Shown: piece after piece, positions 12,968 through 22,728 of the stretch
How positions within the stretch are numbered: the stretch's first letter is position 1
Layout of the letters: each line of letters opens with the position of its first letter
Assembly (NCBI GenBank): GCA_963855995.1
Contig: OY979717.1
Coordinates: 69,238,354 to 69,302,353, forward strand
Origin: Muricea muricata
Taxonomy: Eukaryota; Cnidaria; Anthozoa; Malacalcyonacea; Plexauridae
DNA length: 64,000 nucleotides
Direction: 5' to 3'
The notes under the pieces: generated by a model
Told to the model about the DNA's origin: nothing
Database searches by the model: none
What the model saw: the letters and a program-made list of their open reading frames with translations, nothing else
Position numbers and translations under genes: made by a program

Positions 12968-13191
12968 TCATGCCTTGTATTTATTTCTGTCATTTAGTAC
13001 AGATATTTCTGTACTGAAATCGTACTTGAACAAGTCAAGATCAAGATATTTGCGGTGATTCATTGTTAATGTCCTACATAATTCAATACTTTCCAATAGT
13101 TCAGAGGTCTGCATAGGAATATCTGCAACACTTGATGATGGTGTGGATAAGTAACAACCTTGAGGTGTATCTCCAGTTAAACACAATGTAT
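12968..13191 (-). CDS. TP53INP-like candidate, coding exon 3 and stop
   Basis: Acceptor CATCTTTTTAG|ATACATTG. The exon encodes the Ser/Thr-rich GCYLSTPSSSVADIP segment, a short SELLESIELCRTL helix-like stretch and the C-terminus LNDRNKYKA, with TGA at 12970-12968. Confidence 0.62.
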
Positions 13192-15405
13192 CTAAAAAGA
13201 TGTAAAAGAGAAAATTTCAAGCTGTTTCTAAAAACAATATTAATTTGAAAACAGTCGTCTGAGGCTACTCATAATAATTACCGTACTTGGGTAATTTTGC
13301 TTTAAATTGGGCAGATTTTACAGCTTTTGTTCTAAAACTAATTTGTGTGTCAGTCTGCACCGTGGGTCTGGAGGGTCCATAATTTAATTTAAGAACCTAA
13401 GAAAACATCTCCAGTGCTAAAGTTAAATTCTACTGGATGTTGTATGCAATGCACTGCATCATATCAAGAACAACAAGTGGAGAATAATGTTCAAGACAAA
13501 ATGCTCAATAAACAAAAACATTTAAAAACCTTCTGAGCACTGAGTTAGGCTGAAAAACATCCACACACCTTGGACAATGAATAACATACCAGTACACAGC
13601 TTTGTAGTCCCCAGCCCCTGTGCCTTTCTTTAAGATGGAGGGGGGGGGGGTAAGCTTCCAAAAAAGACAATCCTGCAGCACTTGAACCTGACAACATTTT
13701 TGTTTTGTGAACAACTGTCTACAAACCTCTCAAGGTGTAAAGGAAGTGGGACATTGCTAATCAGGGATCAAACACCTTTTTGGTCCATGAACCTTTGTCC
13801 TTTGAGGACAATCCTAATTAAAATACTCAAAATTGGTGTTTCAAAAAAGACATAACAAAGGATTACCTGTTTCAAATTGTTTTGTTTGAAGAACTTGTTT
13901 TTGTGAATATTCATTCTTAAAAATAAAGCTTATAAATATGAATAAAAGATAAGAAACATGCAATTAAGGTTGAAGATGTTGTAAATTCTGTAATATAAAC
14001 ACACACTTTGAATGTTTACATTTGTAAAATAATATAACTATGTTAACTGAATATCTAACAGTGCTTTGTTTTGGTTTGTTATGCTGACATGGGTGTATGT
14101 AGTGGCTATTATTATTATAATTAATTACGATAAATATGCAGAGGAAAATGCCTGAGCCGTTTTGAAGAAAATGACCCAAAGGAGGAGGTGAAAGAAAGGG
14201 GGAAAGAAAAGGAAAGAAGGATAGAGATGACAAAGAAGGGAAAAAGAGAAAGAAGGAGAAAAGGCAAAAAGGAGGGGGAAAGAAATTGAAAAGAGGAGGG
14301 GAAAGGAAATTGAAAAAAGAAGGGGCCTCCCCCTTCGGAAGAAGGAAGAAAGGACAGAGGAAGGAGAGGGAATGAAGGTAAGGAGAGAATACTGTGAGGA
14401 AAAAGGAAGGAGAGAATACTGTGAGGAAAAACTGTGCAAACAAAAAGAATGGAAAAAAGATGTAAATGTGGGAAAAACTATTAAAACAAAGAGACACATG
14501 ACAAATAAAAGATGGAGAGGGTTCAGACACAGTTTGGTTCAGGCTATTCCAAATTAGACTTTAGTTTCCCGTCCAGACAGTTTTTGGAATCACATGCGGG
14601 TGTAGGCGGCCATTTCCATTATTAATTTTTGAAGAAATTTTTATAACCCATATTTCGTATTCATAACTTTAGTATAAGTGTGCACATTGCTCAACGATTT
14701 CTGTAAAAACAAACAAGATCATTCAAGATGCAAGTCATACATTATTGAAATTCATTATATATTTGTATTGTATATAATGTATTAACTTTTTATTTAATTT
14801 AAACAATACATTACTAAAATCCCATCCCATTGGAGTGACCTTTAAGACAGTTAACAGTTACAGGTCAGTAAGGAGTGCTTCTGATTGACTATTGTCTGTC
14901 ATGTGGCTGATATGCAAGTATAAATACTATAAAAAATTAAAACCTGAATATTAGGAAATACCCAAAAGCCCTTTCTCCTTGTTTTGTGCATTAAGCATTC
15001 ATTCAAAGTTTCACACTTTTTCTACAATTTCTTTTCCTAAGCTGCAAGCAATGAGTATATTTTGGCACGTACAAATATGAATATCTTCTGCCCGCCATCA
15101 ATCATCATGCAGTGACACAAACGACATTTAATTTACAACTCACTTCATGTCTTCATCTACTGATGTACATGGATTAAGTTGAGGTGGCGATGTAAGATGG
15201 TGTTTATAATGAAAAAAAATGGTATTGAAAGTACCTGTGTGCATCTTTGTTGCTTTCTGTCCTCAGACTTGACCATTACAAAACCATTTTCATCAACGAC
15301 TTCATCAACAACTGCACTACTTCCATGAGTTCCATCATCGTCATAATGCACGTAAGATGTAGAAGAATTCTTTCTTCCAAGTAGAAAATTATACCACGTA
15401 CTCAT
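12968..15405 (-). CDS. Three-exon gene for a 155-aa acidic protein, possibly TP53INP-like
   Basis: Exons are 15405-15235, 13354-13282 and 13191-12968. Phases match: exon 1 ends phase 0 (CACAG|GTACTT), exon 2 starts phase 0 (GTGCAG|ACT) and ends phase 1 (TACG|GTAATT), and exon 3 starts with two bases (TTTTAG|AT). The sum is 468 bases including the stop. The protein starts MSTWYNFLLGRKNSSTS, then has an acidic stretch YDDDGTH...DEVVDENGFVMVKSED, a basic middle (KAVKSAQFKAKLPKY) and a tail with GCYLSTPSSS and SELLESIEL. A short hydrophobic start, an acidic patch and an aromatic-x-x-hydrophobic motif (FVMV) resemble the N-terminus and LC3-interacting motif of TP53INP1/2 (DEWILVDF). The exon structure is well supported; the family name is only a suggestion. 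An alternative acceptor for exon 2 (CCTCCAG|A) does not fit the phase. Confidence 0.62.
13282..13354 (-). CDS. TP53INP-like candidate, coding exon 2
   Basis: 73 bases encoding TDTQISFRTKAVKSAQFK and the following AKLPKY. It is bounded by GTGCAG|ACTGAC and TACG|GTAATT, phases 0 and 1. It is too short to stand out as an open frame and was found from the phase needs of its neighbours. The following intron is only 90 bases. Confidence 0.58.
13355..15234 (-). other. Intron 1 of the 155-aa gene
   Basis: 1,880 bases. It holds a strongly purine-rich plus strand (14160-14460, listed separately) and a G-homopolymer near 13638. No other coding exon is evident. Confidence 0.55.
14160..14460 (+). repeat. 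Purine-rich (GGA/GAA) tract with an internal tandem copy
   Basis: About 300 bases of almost only A and G on the plus strand, with few pyrimidines. Inside, a unit of about 27 bases (GAAGGAGAGAATACTGTGAG...) occurs twice near 14378-14431, and GGGGAAAGGAAATTGAAAA-type units recur near 14270-14325. The long minus-strand Phe/Ser/Pro frame here is just the complement of this tract. Confidence 0.85.
15235..15405 (-). CDS. TP53INP-like candidate, coding exon 1
   Basis: 57 codons from the ATG at 15405-15403 to CAG|GTACTT. It contains the acidic segment and the GFVMV motif that could act as an LC3-interacting region. Upstream AGs (TTTGGCAG|TTG, AATTTAG|ACA) could accept a 5'UTR exon. Confidence 0.62.
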
Positions 15406-18127
15406 TGATTCATAAATATAACATGTATGTCTAAATTTTCAACTGCCAAATAACGACATCAACGAGTACTGACCATTCGCATTTTTATATAAACACAGTG
15501 GAAAAACAGTATCATTCAGAGCAGCTGGGAAATTTGTTTGAGCATGCGTCAACGTTGACTTTCGTGGAGTCCACGAACTGTTTTCGCGCAAGATGGCGGG
15601 GAATTTCCAAATCAAAATAGTTTTCTGTGTCGTCTTTTTTTCTTGTTTTAAACGCTATTTTTGCAAGTCCAGATAAAGGACCCTTAGTACGCCGTATGCG
15701 GCTAATTTTCAATTGGATTTCTGCGTACAATAGAAGGAATATTTCCCAAAGCGCTGTTTTTTGTAGCTGTTTCATGGCGTTTGACAAGCCCTAGACGTCC
15801 TTCAACACAAGTTATTTTTGTATGATTTTAAAAAAGGCCAGCAGATTTTAAATTATACTTAAAAGCACTAATAAGCTAGTTAGCTACATGACATGTTACT
15901 CAAATAAAAAAAGATTAAGGAATCATTTTAGCTGTAATAAAATTAGAATGAAGATACTCAAACACAGCGCAGTTTTCTGTCTTGAAGTGTGTATGTAATG
16001 TATTTATGTAAGTGTGTATATATTAGTATTAAACATTTATTAACAATAGAAGGTAAAAGTATCTACAACATACACCACTTTAGCTTATTCTAGCCTGCCA
16101 CTGGTTCTTAGGAGTTAGGACATGATTTACAAATTACAATACAATAAAATTGAGTTTTTAATTTCTGCAACAAATTACATACATGATATATAGCAATCCA
16201 ATGATGTTGGTTAATCTAACATTACAAATTCATTAAGCTGTACTCCCCATTGGAAAGTGAACCCTTTGGTACTAGACAAGAAAAAATAATAGGTATGGTC
16301 TAGTCATGTGCATTGCAGCTCAATGGATTAACTAGACATTGGATTTTTTGCTTAATCAATTAACAGCAGAGCAGCCATTAAAATGCAAAATTTGTTCATA
16401 GCCCTGGCCAAATAAAAAATGTATGGCACATTGCAACTTAATAATGAATTAACAACAATGACAAATGCCTTTGAAAGGAAAACATGTACAGAACATACAT
16501 GAATACATTATTCTTGGAAATTAAGAACTTCAAGCTTTCTATCAATCAACTGAATTCACTGGATTTTGTTAACACATCTTGCAATTAGATTCAGGTGGCT
16601 GTGATTTCCACAGGAGCCAGGATTTCAACCAAGAAGCAACAGAAGTGTCCATTATTTACATAGCATACTGCTAAATAAAATTGTGTAAATATTGTAAAAT
16701 TAATCAATTCTAGAAATACAGGATAACAAAAAATACCCATTTGTAGTAAAAAACCATCTTAAACATCTTCACAATACAGCCAAAATGAATGTCAGTTGTT
16801 TGAAATATATACTAAACGTCAGTTTAATCATATTCCATGCTAACTTGAATGGTAAAATTTAACTTGAAGGGCAATTTTGCAATCAAAACAACCTTGAATT
16901 TATTTTTCTGAACTTCTGGAGAATTTAAATGAATGAAATTGTTAAGAAAATGTCAATACTATATGTATACTAATAATTAAAAACATTAAAAACATATTAA
17001 ACATTGAAAATTTTTTTTACTATCTTCAGACAAAAGGGTCAATAGATGACAACTTTTCACAACTTGCACTGGACCATTAGTCACTGTTTAGTACATTGAA
17101 AGAACTGAAAAGACATCAATAAGTACAGTATTTCCTTGTTTATACTGTATTTATGTTTATGAATAAATTCAAATACGTACTATGTTAAATCAATACCAAT
17201 TTACATGTATATATAAATGTTATTAAATATATTACCTGCATTTTACAAGACAATATTCATTTTTTATTACATCCACATACTCAAATCTGTTTCAAACTAT
17301 ACTATATTAAAGCAATTGAGATAAAAAAGCAAATGAATGTGACAGAATTTCATTTTAATGCCATTTTGCACCAAAGTAAACAAGTTTATTTACTACATAA
17401 TATTTCAGTCGCGGTCAGAACGAATCCAAACTGTTCGATTTCATACATCAACCTGAAGCCGAAACGCAAGCTGTTTTTATCCAATTCAAAAACCTTTTAG
17501 CGTAATTTTTAAGACAAAAACAACAAGTTGGGTGTTTGGACATAGACGTAAAGATTAAATTTCAACGGAAATCATTTTGGAGCAAAAGGCGATTTTTTTA
17601 AAAAATTCAACTCAAACTGATCAAAGTCTTTCCTCGAACAACAAAACAAAATAACAACGGATTCAATCGACGAACCATACCAATCCGATTAACTATATTT
17701 TGTTATTTGCAGTAAAACAGATTTATATATCATCAAAGACACGATTTAAACTATTGCTGAAAGTATTGTCATATAATATTAGCGCTTTCATGGCATTTCA
17801 ACAACGACCATGATTAATATACTTTTGTGTGCACTACAGTTTCACGGGTAATTTTCTACGTTAAGCGGAATTTTAACAACACAAGTTTCGCCTTTAAAAG
17901 AAAGGTAAACATGTCGGTAAAAGCTGGGAACAAATCATATTTTGGAGCAAAAGCTAGATTTTTAAAAATTTAATCAAAACCAAAATTCGACATGGCGCTA
18001 ATTTTTTAAAATTTCCCCATGCGTCGATATTTTTAGTCGACAATATCCAAACAATTACTCGTCGAATCAAAGCATTAAAGAGTCAAAAGATGACTTAATT
18101 TCAAGAAATAAATTTCACTTACCGTTT
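15406..18127. other. Upstream stretch of the 155-aa gene, no coding exon found
   Basis: A minus-strand frame at 15512-15787 (ATG at about 15775, MKQLQKTALWEIFLLLYAEI...) has no recognisable domain and no clear link to exon 1. The remainder is AT-rich. If the candidate exon at 18128-18230 is real, most of this is a 5' intron. Confidence 0.35.
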
Positions 18128-18230
18128 TCAGCAATCAAGGCTACACGGGTCAAGAAAAATCCAGTTTAACTGCAGCATGTCGGCCATGTCCTCGTTCGAG
18201 TATGGAACTCACACGCATACCTTTCTCTGC
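18128..18230 (-). promoter_or_regulatory. Candidate 5' (untranslated) exon and promoter on the minus strand
   Basis: A good donor reads GAAAACG|GTAAGTG at 18128 on the minus strand. Before it lies a short frame starting ATGGCCGACATG that stops after 19 codons, which fits a 5'UTR with a small upstream ORF better than a coding exon. The nearest downstream minus-strand gene is the one starting at 15405. The link is inferred from position only. Confidence 0.3.
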
Positions 18231-18840
18231 GGCCGATCGTCGATAAAATGCATGTCATATTTAAGTAAAAATCCTCGTCATGGTACTACCGTTGACTGCT
18301 ATTCCACTGATGATCGACCTGAACCCTTTTATCAAGATCTCGAGTCATAACAATATGTGCTTGCACGGTTGGTTCAGCCTCGTGCAAACCACACTACTGT
18401 CGAACTTTGAAGATTTACTTCAAGAAAACAACGTAATGCATCTATATACGATTGAAGGACGTTGCCATATCGATGCTCTTCCAATTCAAATAAAAAATGT
18501 TTATAAATGACATAAACCTGCTTGCAAAAGCTACTGCATTCCGGGCATATTTGAAAATATAATAAATAATTTGAAAATTTAGTTTTTATTCGACTGCCCG
18601 CGCTATTTTCGCACAGCGGCTGACAAATTTCCCAGCTGCTATCATTCAGTATAATATTCAGCATTAGTTTTAGTTTTGGATTGATTTTCAGAGAATTCCT
18701 TAAAACTAACACAGAAATTCCTTGGTTTAATTTTCTAACTCTTTTTGAAGGCCGAAATGGTTAATTCTGATGTTTTAAAAGAAATGCATGGAGGTTTAGA
18801 AAGAGCTGAAAGACAGAAATTAAAAGTTTAAAACAGTACT

Positions 18841-19020
18841 ATACAACACAATGGAAACTCCGAAAATTGACAACATGATAAACTTTTACTTCTACGTTTC
18901 GACTATTCTTTGGTCATCATCATTCATTATTTCATTCCTAATGATGACTAAAGAATAGTCGAAACGTAAAAATAAAAGTTTATCATGTTGTCAACTTTCG
19001 GAGTTTCCGTTGTGTTGTAT
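18841..19020. mobile_element. Foldback/MITE-like palindrome, about 80-bp arms
   Basis: The left arm starts ATACAACACAATGGAAACTC and the right arm ends GAGTTTCCGTTGTGTTGTAT. The arms match over about 80 bases with few mismatches (CGTTTCGACTATTCTTTGGTC versus its complement) around a loop of about 25 bases. Such near-complete palindromes usually behave as short non-autonomous DNA elements. No clear target duplication was identified. Confidence 0.8.
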
Positions 19021-19116
19021 TTTATCAAAATACTCAGTGGTTCCCTTAAAACAGCTTAAACAAGTTCTAGTGATTTGCTGCTTAGTGGTATGTTTTTAGA
19101 TCGGCAATGGACGATT

Positions 19117-19503
19117 CCCCTTTTAAACAAACTTTAGAATTAGGGGTATTCATTAGCACAGCTGAAAAGAGCATCCTAAATTTAGTAAAATTGTGAAGTT
19201 TGGTTGCAAAACATAGAAAAATGTGGAAGCATAGTAAAATGTAAGACATAGTAAAATGTGAAGTTTGCAAATTTTGTATACTTTTGTATTATGCGCGGAA
19301 AAGTGTAATCAGATTTCGAATTGTGATTACACTTTTCTGCGCATAATACAAAAGTGTACAAAATTTGCAAACATCACAGGGCTATATTTTCCACATTTTA
19401 CAATATTTTTAAACCAAAATTCACCATTTTACTAAATTGAGGATGCTCTTTCCAGCTGCGCTAAGGAATATTTCTAATTCAAAAGTTTGTCTAAAAGGGA
19501 AAT
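19117..19503. mobile_element. Large imperfect palindrome with a near-perfect core
   Basis: The outer arms (CCCCTTTTAAACAAACTTT ... AAAGTTTGTCTAAAAGGG) pair imperfectly. The inner arms at 19264-19311 and 19324-19371 (TTTGCAAATTTTGTA... and its complement) are 48 bases long with few mismatches around a 12-base loop. The whole unit is about 385 bases and resembles a foldback MITE. Confidence 0.78.
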
Positions 19504-20933
19504 GGTCCTTTGAACTCTACAGTATAACGCTTCGACGTTAAAACTGAAAACTTCAAATTTCATCAAAATACAACATTTATGTTAAGATTAGATCAGGCTG
19601 TGAAGAGCAGAACTAAGCTCCCACACCACCAAAGGTATAGACTACCCACACCTTGAACGCCGGTCTGGAACGCGGGCTGCCCTTGGCGTGCCCTGGAACG
19701 TAGATATGCCAGCGCCCTATTTTTGAAGCCACCCATCCTGGCTAAGACTAAGAGGTCGTATGTAAAAAAGTCTATGTGATCTGATCCCATCTAAACTGTT
19801 ACGGCCTGTTTATCTGACCCCGCTCAGGCTCAGCCGCGACAGGACAGTTGCCAAGATCCCGGCCCTCTGCGAGATCACGATTATCCCACCTGTAATGTAA
19901 ATTGTATAGGGTGTTTATATAATCCCCCTTTCATTCCATCCTAGGTGAGATCTAGGATTGTTTGAGTGGAATTCAAAGCTTTATTAATCATGCAACGAGC
20001 AGAACTTGAACACGATAAATTGAAGACCACCGTCGAGAAGTGAGTATAGCGGCCCATGCTAATGAAACCGAACTGTTTAAAGCTGCTATTTGAGACCAGT
20101 TTGGGTTACTTTCTCATGTTCTACACACGACGAATGCATGTACTAGTGTTCTTTGATTTCAGTCGCAATGTCGTTGTGGTTAGATCAATGAACATAAAGA
20201 TGTAACCTTAAAACTGTTTATTTTGCTTCCAAAATATTCAAAATTCCCGTCTTTAAGGAAACATCCTTATAAACATGGATAATTAAATGACGTTATGCGA
20301 CAAGGCAACTCTGCGGGAAACCCATGACGATGTTGAGTCATCATGATGACAGGAATTTGACCTGACCTCACATAAGTCACATACGTAAATATCTATCTAT
20401 AATATTTCCAGAGCCATGCAGTCTTCATCCCGAAGAGTAGAGAGCGTCACTGCCATGCATGTAAACGAATAAACTAGTTTTCCGTACAGGGGTCGACGTT
20501 GTAAGACCACTTGTTCTACATACTACAGGTATAAAACCGCTATAGCTATTTGCAAGCTCCGACCATTACTGTTTACGTTTCAAAGGCAGTTTCCACGGAA
20601 AGTATAAGCCAATAGACCTTTTAAAATCCCTTGTAACCCAATAATGACCTAGTCCTCCCTTATTTTAATCTCGAAAGACAAACATAGTTGCATGGAAGCA
20701 CACGTGAAGTTGTGCATCTCTGTACTGCACAACATACACTGTCTGACTTCATAACATGCACTGTCTGACTTCACAACATACACCTTCTGACTTCATAACA
20801 TACACTGGCAACGTCAGTGACAGTGCGTTCGAGACAATACAATGTTCAATTTTCAAGTTGCATATATCAGTACTATTTCAGAACCAAACACAGGTACTTA
20901 CATATAAAAAACTAACGAGTCTTATCCAGTTTA
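19504..20933. other. Gene-free stretch
   Basis: No exon or transposon end that I can support, apart from the 22-bp tandem repeat at 20729-20808. Confidence 0.45.
20729..20808 (+). repeat. 22-bp tandem repeat, about 3.6 copies
   Basis: Units alternate between ACAACATACACTGTCTGACT-type and ATAACATGCACTGTCTGACT-type sequences with a 22-base period, beginning at 20729, 20751, 20773 and 20795. Confidence 0.85.
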
Positions 20934-21623
20934 AAGATAGGGGTACCAAAAAGCATGCATGTTTACTTACCATATCAAGGGACAACTTCATTTTGATTTT
21001 ATCTTGTTCCTTTAAGGTTAGTAAGCATATTTCTGATTGTTAGCCGCGTTGAAATTTCTTGTGGGCTCTTGCCAACACGTTTTTCAGCGATATTACTATA
21101 AAACTGAATTACTGTCAAAAAAGTGATATTGCAAGTTTAATTTTAGAAAAAATAACTTGCATCAACAGGAAGCTCGAACAAAACTAAATATAAGACATTT
21201 AAATGGCCACCCTAATTTTTCCAATTCTTAGTGAGTTATCAGCCTTTGAAAGCATATTTTTTATACTAGTGCCCAGGTTTTTTGTGCGATTTTAGCACTT
21301 TTTCGTAGTCGTTTAAAGGATCAATAACTTGAAAACCGCTTGAAAAATCGAGGTGGCCATTTAAATGTGTCTTATATTTAGTTTTTTCACGAGCTCTCTG
21401 TTGATGCAAATTATTTTTTCTAAAATTGAACTTGAAATATCACCTTTTGTGACAGTAATACAGTTTTATAGTAATATCGTAGAAAAACGTGTTGGCAAGA
21501 GCCCACAAGAAATTTCAACGCAACCAACATTCAGAAATATATTTACTAACCTTAAAGGAACAAGATAAAACGAAAATGAAATTGCCCCTCGATATGGTAA
21601 GTATATCAGCCTCTATCTGCCGG
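20934..21623. mobile_element. Foldback DNA element, copy 1 of a family also at 33802
   Basis: About 690 bases with long inverted arms: the left begins AGATAGGGGTACC and the right ends CTATCTGCCGG, with inner arm text GGGCTCTTGCCAACACGTTT and its complement near 21064 and 21492. The core carries a second inverted pair (TTAAATGGCCACC / GGTGGCCATTTAAA). A closely similar copy lies at 33802-34411, so this is a dispersed family. No coding frame is shared that would indicate a transposase. Confidence 0.85.
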
Positions 21624-21630
21624 ACTGTCA

Positions 21631-22010
21631 ATTGGCTCGATAGCTCAATGGTAGAGTGGCCGTCTAGAAACCCGAAGATACGAGTTGCATCAAATCCCGC
21701 TCGAAACAACAAATTTTTCCTTGTAATCTCTGCAGTGTCAGATCAATATGAATCTAGTTTTTTCAAATTTCGGCACTGCTTCAAATTCAGGCTGTCGTCA
21801 CGTGGTTTAAATATATATGTCATCAGGGCGCTGTAAACGTCATCGAGGTATGCACGAGCAGAAGAAAGGTGAGATTGTAACCTGCTTGCTGAGTTGCTGG
21901 TATAGGAAATAACGAATTGTAATAAAAAGTACTAAATCCTAATCATGAACCTTGTGGTGGAACGTTGTGCCGTCGGAATCAAATCTGTCATAGTGTGCCG
22001 TTAACTCTGT
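21631..22010 (+). mobile_element. tRNA-derived SINE candidate
   Basis: It starts with a tRNA-like block: A-box-like TAGCTCAATGGTAGAG at 21641, then GTCTAGAAACCCGAAGATACG and a B-box-like GAGTT....CAAATCCCGCTCG interrupted by four extra bases (GCAT). A body of about 300 bases follows (TCGTCACGTGGTTTAAATAT, CAGGGCGCTGTAAACG). It does not fold as a normal tRNA at the anticodon stem, so it is a tRNA-related repeat rather than a tRNA gene. The 3' end is approximate. Confidence 0.5.
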
Positions 22011-22173
22011 AACTGTCTGCAATTTCACAGCAATATGGTAGTAATCAACCCTATCAGTCTTAAAGATAGATGACATTTTCCATTCTGAGCAATAAATCTC
22101 GTCGAGAACTAAAGATTTGGTCAGTGAGTCTCATCCTATCAGTGTGAAACAACCCTGCCTTATAAGGTAACCT

Positions 22174-22423
22174 CGGGCCGGTTGTTCGAAGCCCGTTTAG
22201 AGTAAACGGTGGATAAGTCAAAATTAAATAACACTCTTGCATCACTCGTTAAACAATTAACTTAAATATTCTGCAGTAAATAGCTAAATATGTAGTTGTA
22301 AGCATAATCATTCTGTTAAGGTTCAAAACTTTTAGTTTAGTTGTTGAATGAATCTATAAACTTGGTTTCTATTTTGAGCTTAACCACCATTTAAGCTAAA
22401 CGGGCTTCGAACAACCGGCCCCT
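22174..22423. mobile_element. MITE with GGGCCGGTTGTTCGAAGCCC ends
   Basis: The inverted ends GGGCCGGTTGTTCGAAGCCC and its exact complement (right arm ending at about 22422) extend into GTTTAG / CTAAAC. The element is about 250 bases. Its ends resemble the GGGCCAGTTGTTCAAAG family at 28269 and 45093 but are more diverged. Confidence 0.85.
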
Positions 22424-22551
22424 GGTTAATTGCAAAGACAATACACTTTCACCACATTTAGATCGGCATTAGTTATCCCAGGGTTATCCATGACTGCAAT
22501 GATTGAACTCCCCCTTTGCGTGACGAAAACCTGGGCCTGAGCTCTAGCGGA

Positions 22552-22563
22552 TTTTGGCGCGAA
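22552..22563 (+). promoter_or_regulatory. E2F-like site upstream of RPA3
   Basis: TTTTGGCGCGAA matches the E2F consensus TTTSGCGC and lies about 82 bases before the RPA3 start codon. Replication genes, including RPA subunits, are known E2F targets in animals. Function here is inferred. Confidence 0.55.
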
Positions 22564-22644
22564 TCATCCACCATATTTGCGGAAAAGACGTAGAAGAGAA
22601 TTATTTTATATAAAAGCTTTTTTAAAGCTATACTTTCGTCCAAT

Positions 22645-22728
22645 ATGAATGGTATGTCCAGGGTAAACGCTTCTATGTTACCAGCAAACGTTGGAAAGTT
22701 GGTTTGTTTGGTGGGCAAAATCGTACAA
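22645..22728 (+). CDS. RPA3: RPA3 exon 1
   Basis: 28 codons from ATG to GTACAA|GTGAGT, phase 0. It encodes the N-terminal RVNASML and GKLVCLVGKI strand of the OB fold. Confidence 0.88.

Noticed and set aside
13964..14530. 188-codon minus-strand frame rich in Phe, Ser and Pro
   Set aside because: It is the complement of the purine-rich tract; the composition explains the open frame, and there is no domain or splice support.
21631..21710. A genuine tRNA gene
   Set aside because: A- and B-box-like words are present but the anticodon stem does not pair and the B box is split by four bases.
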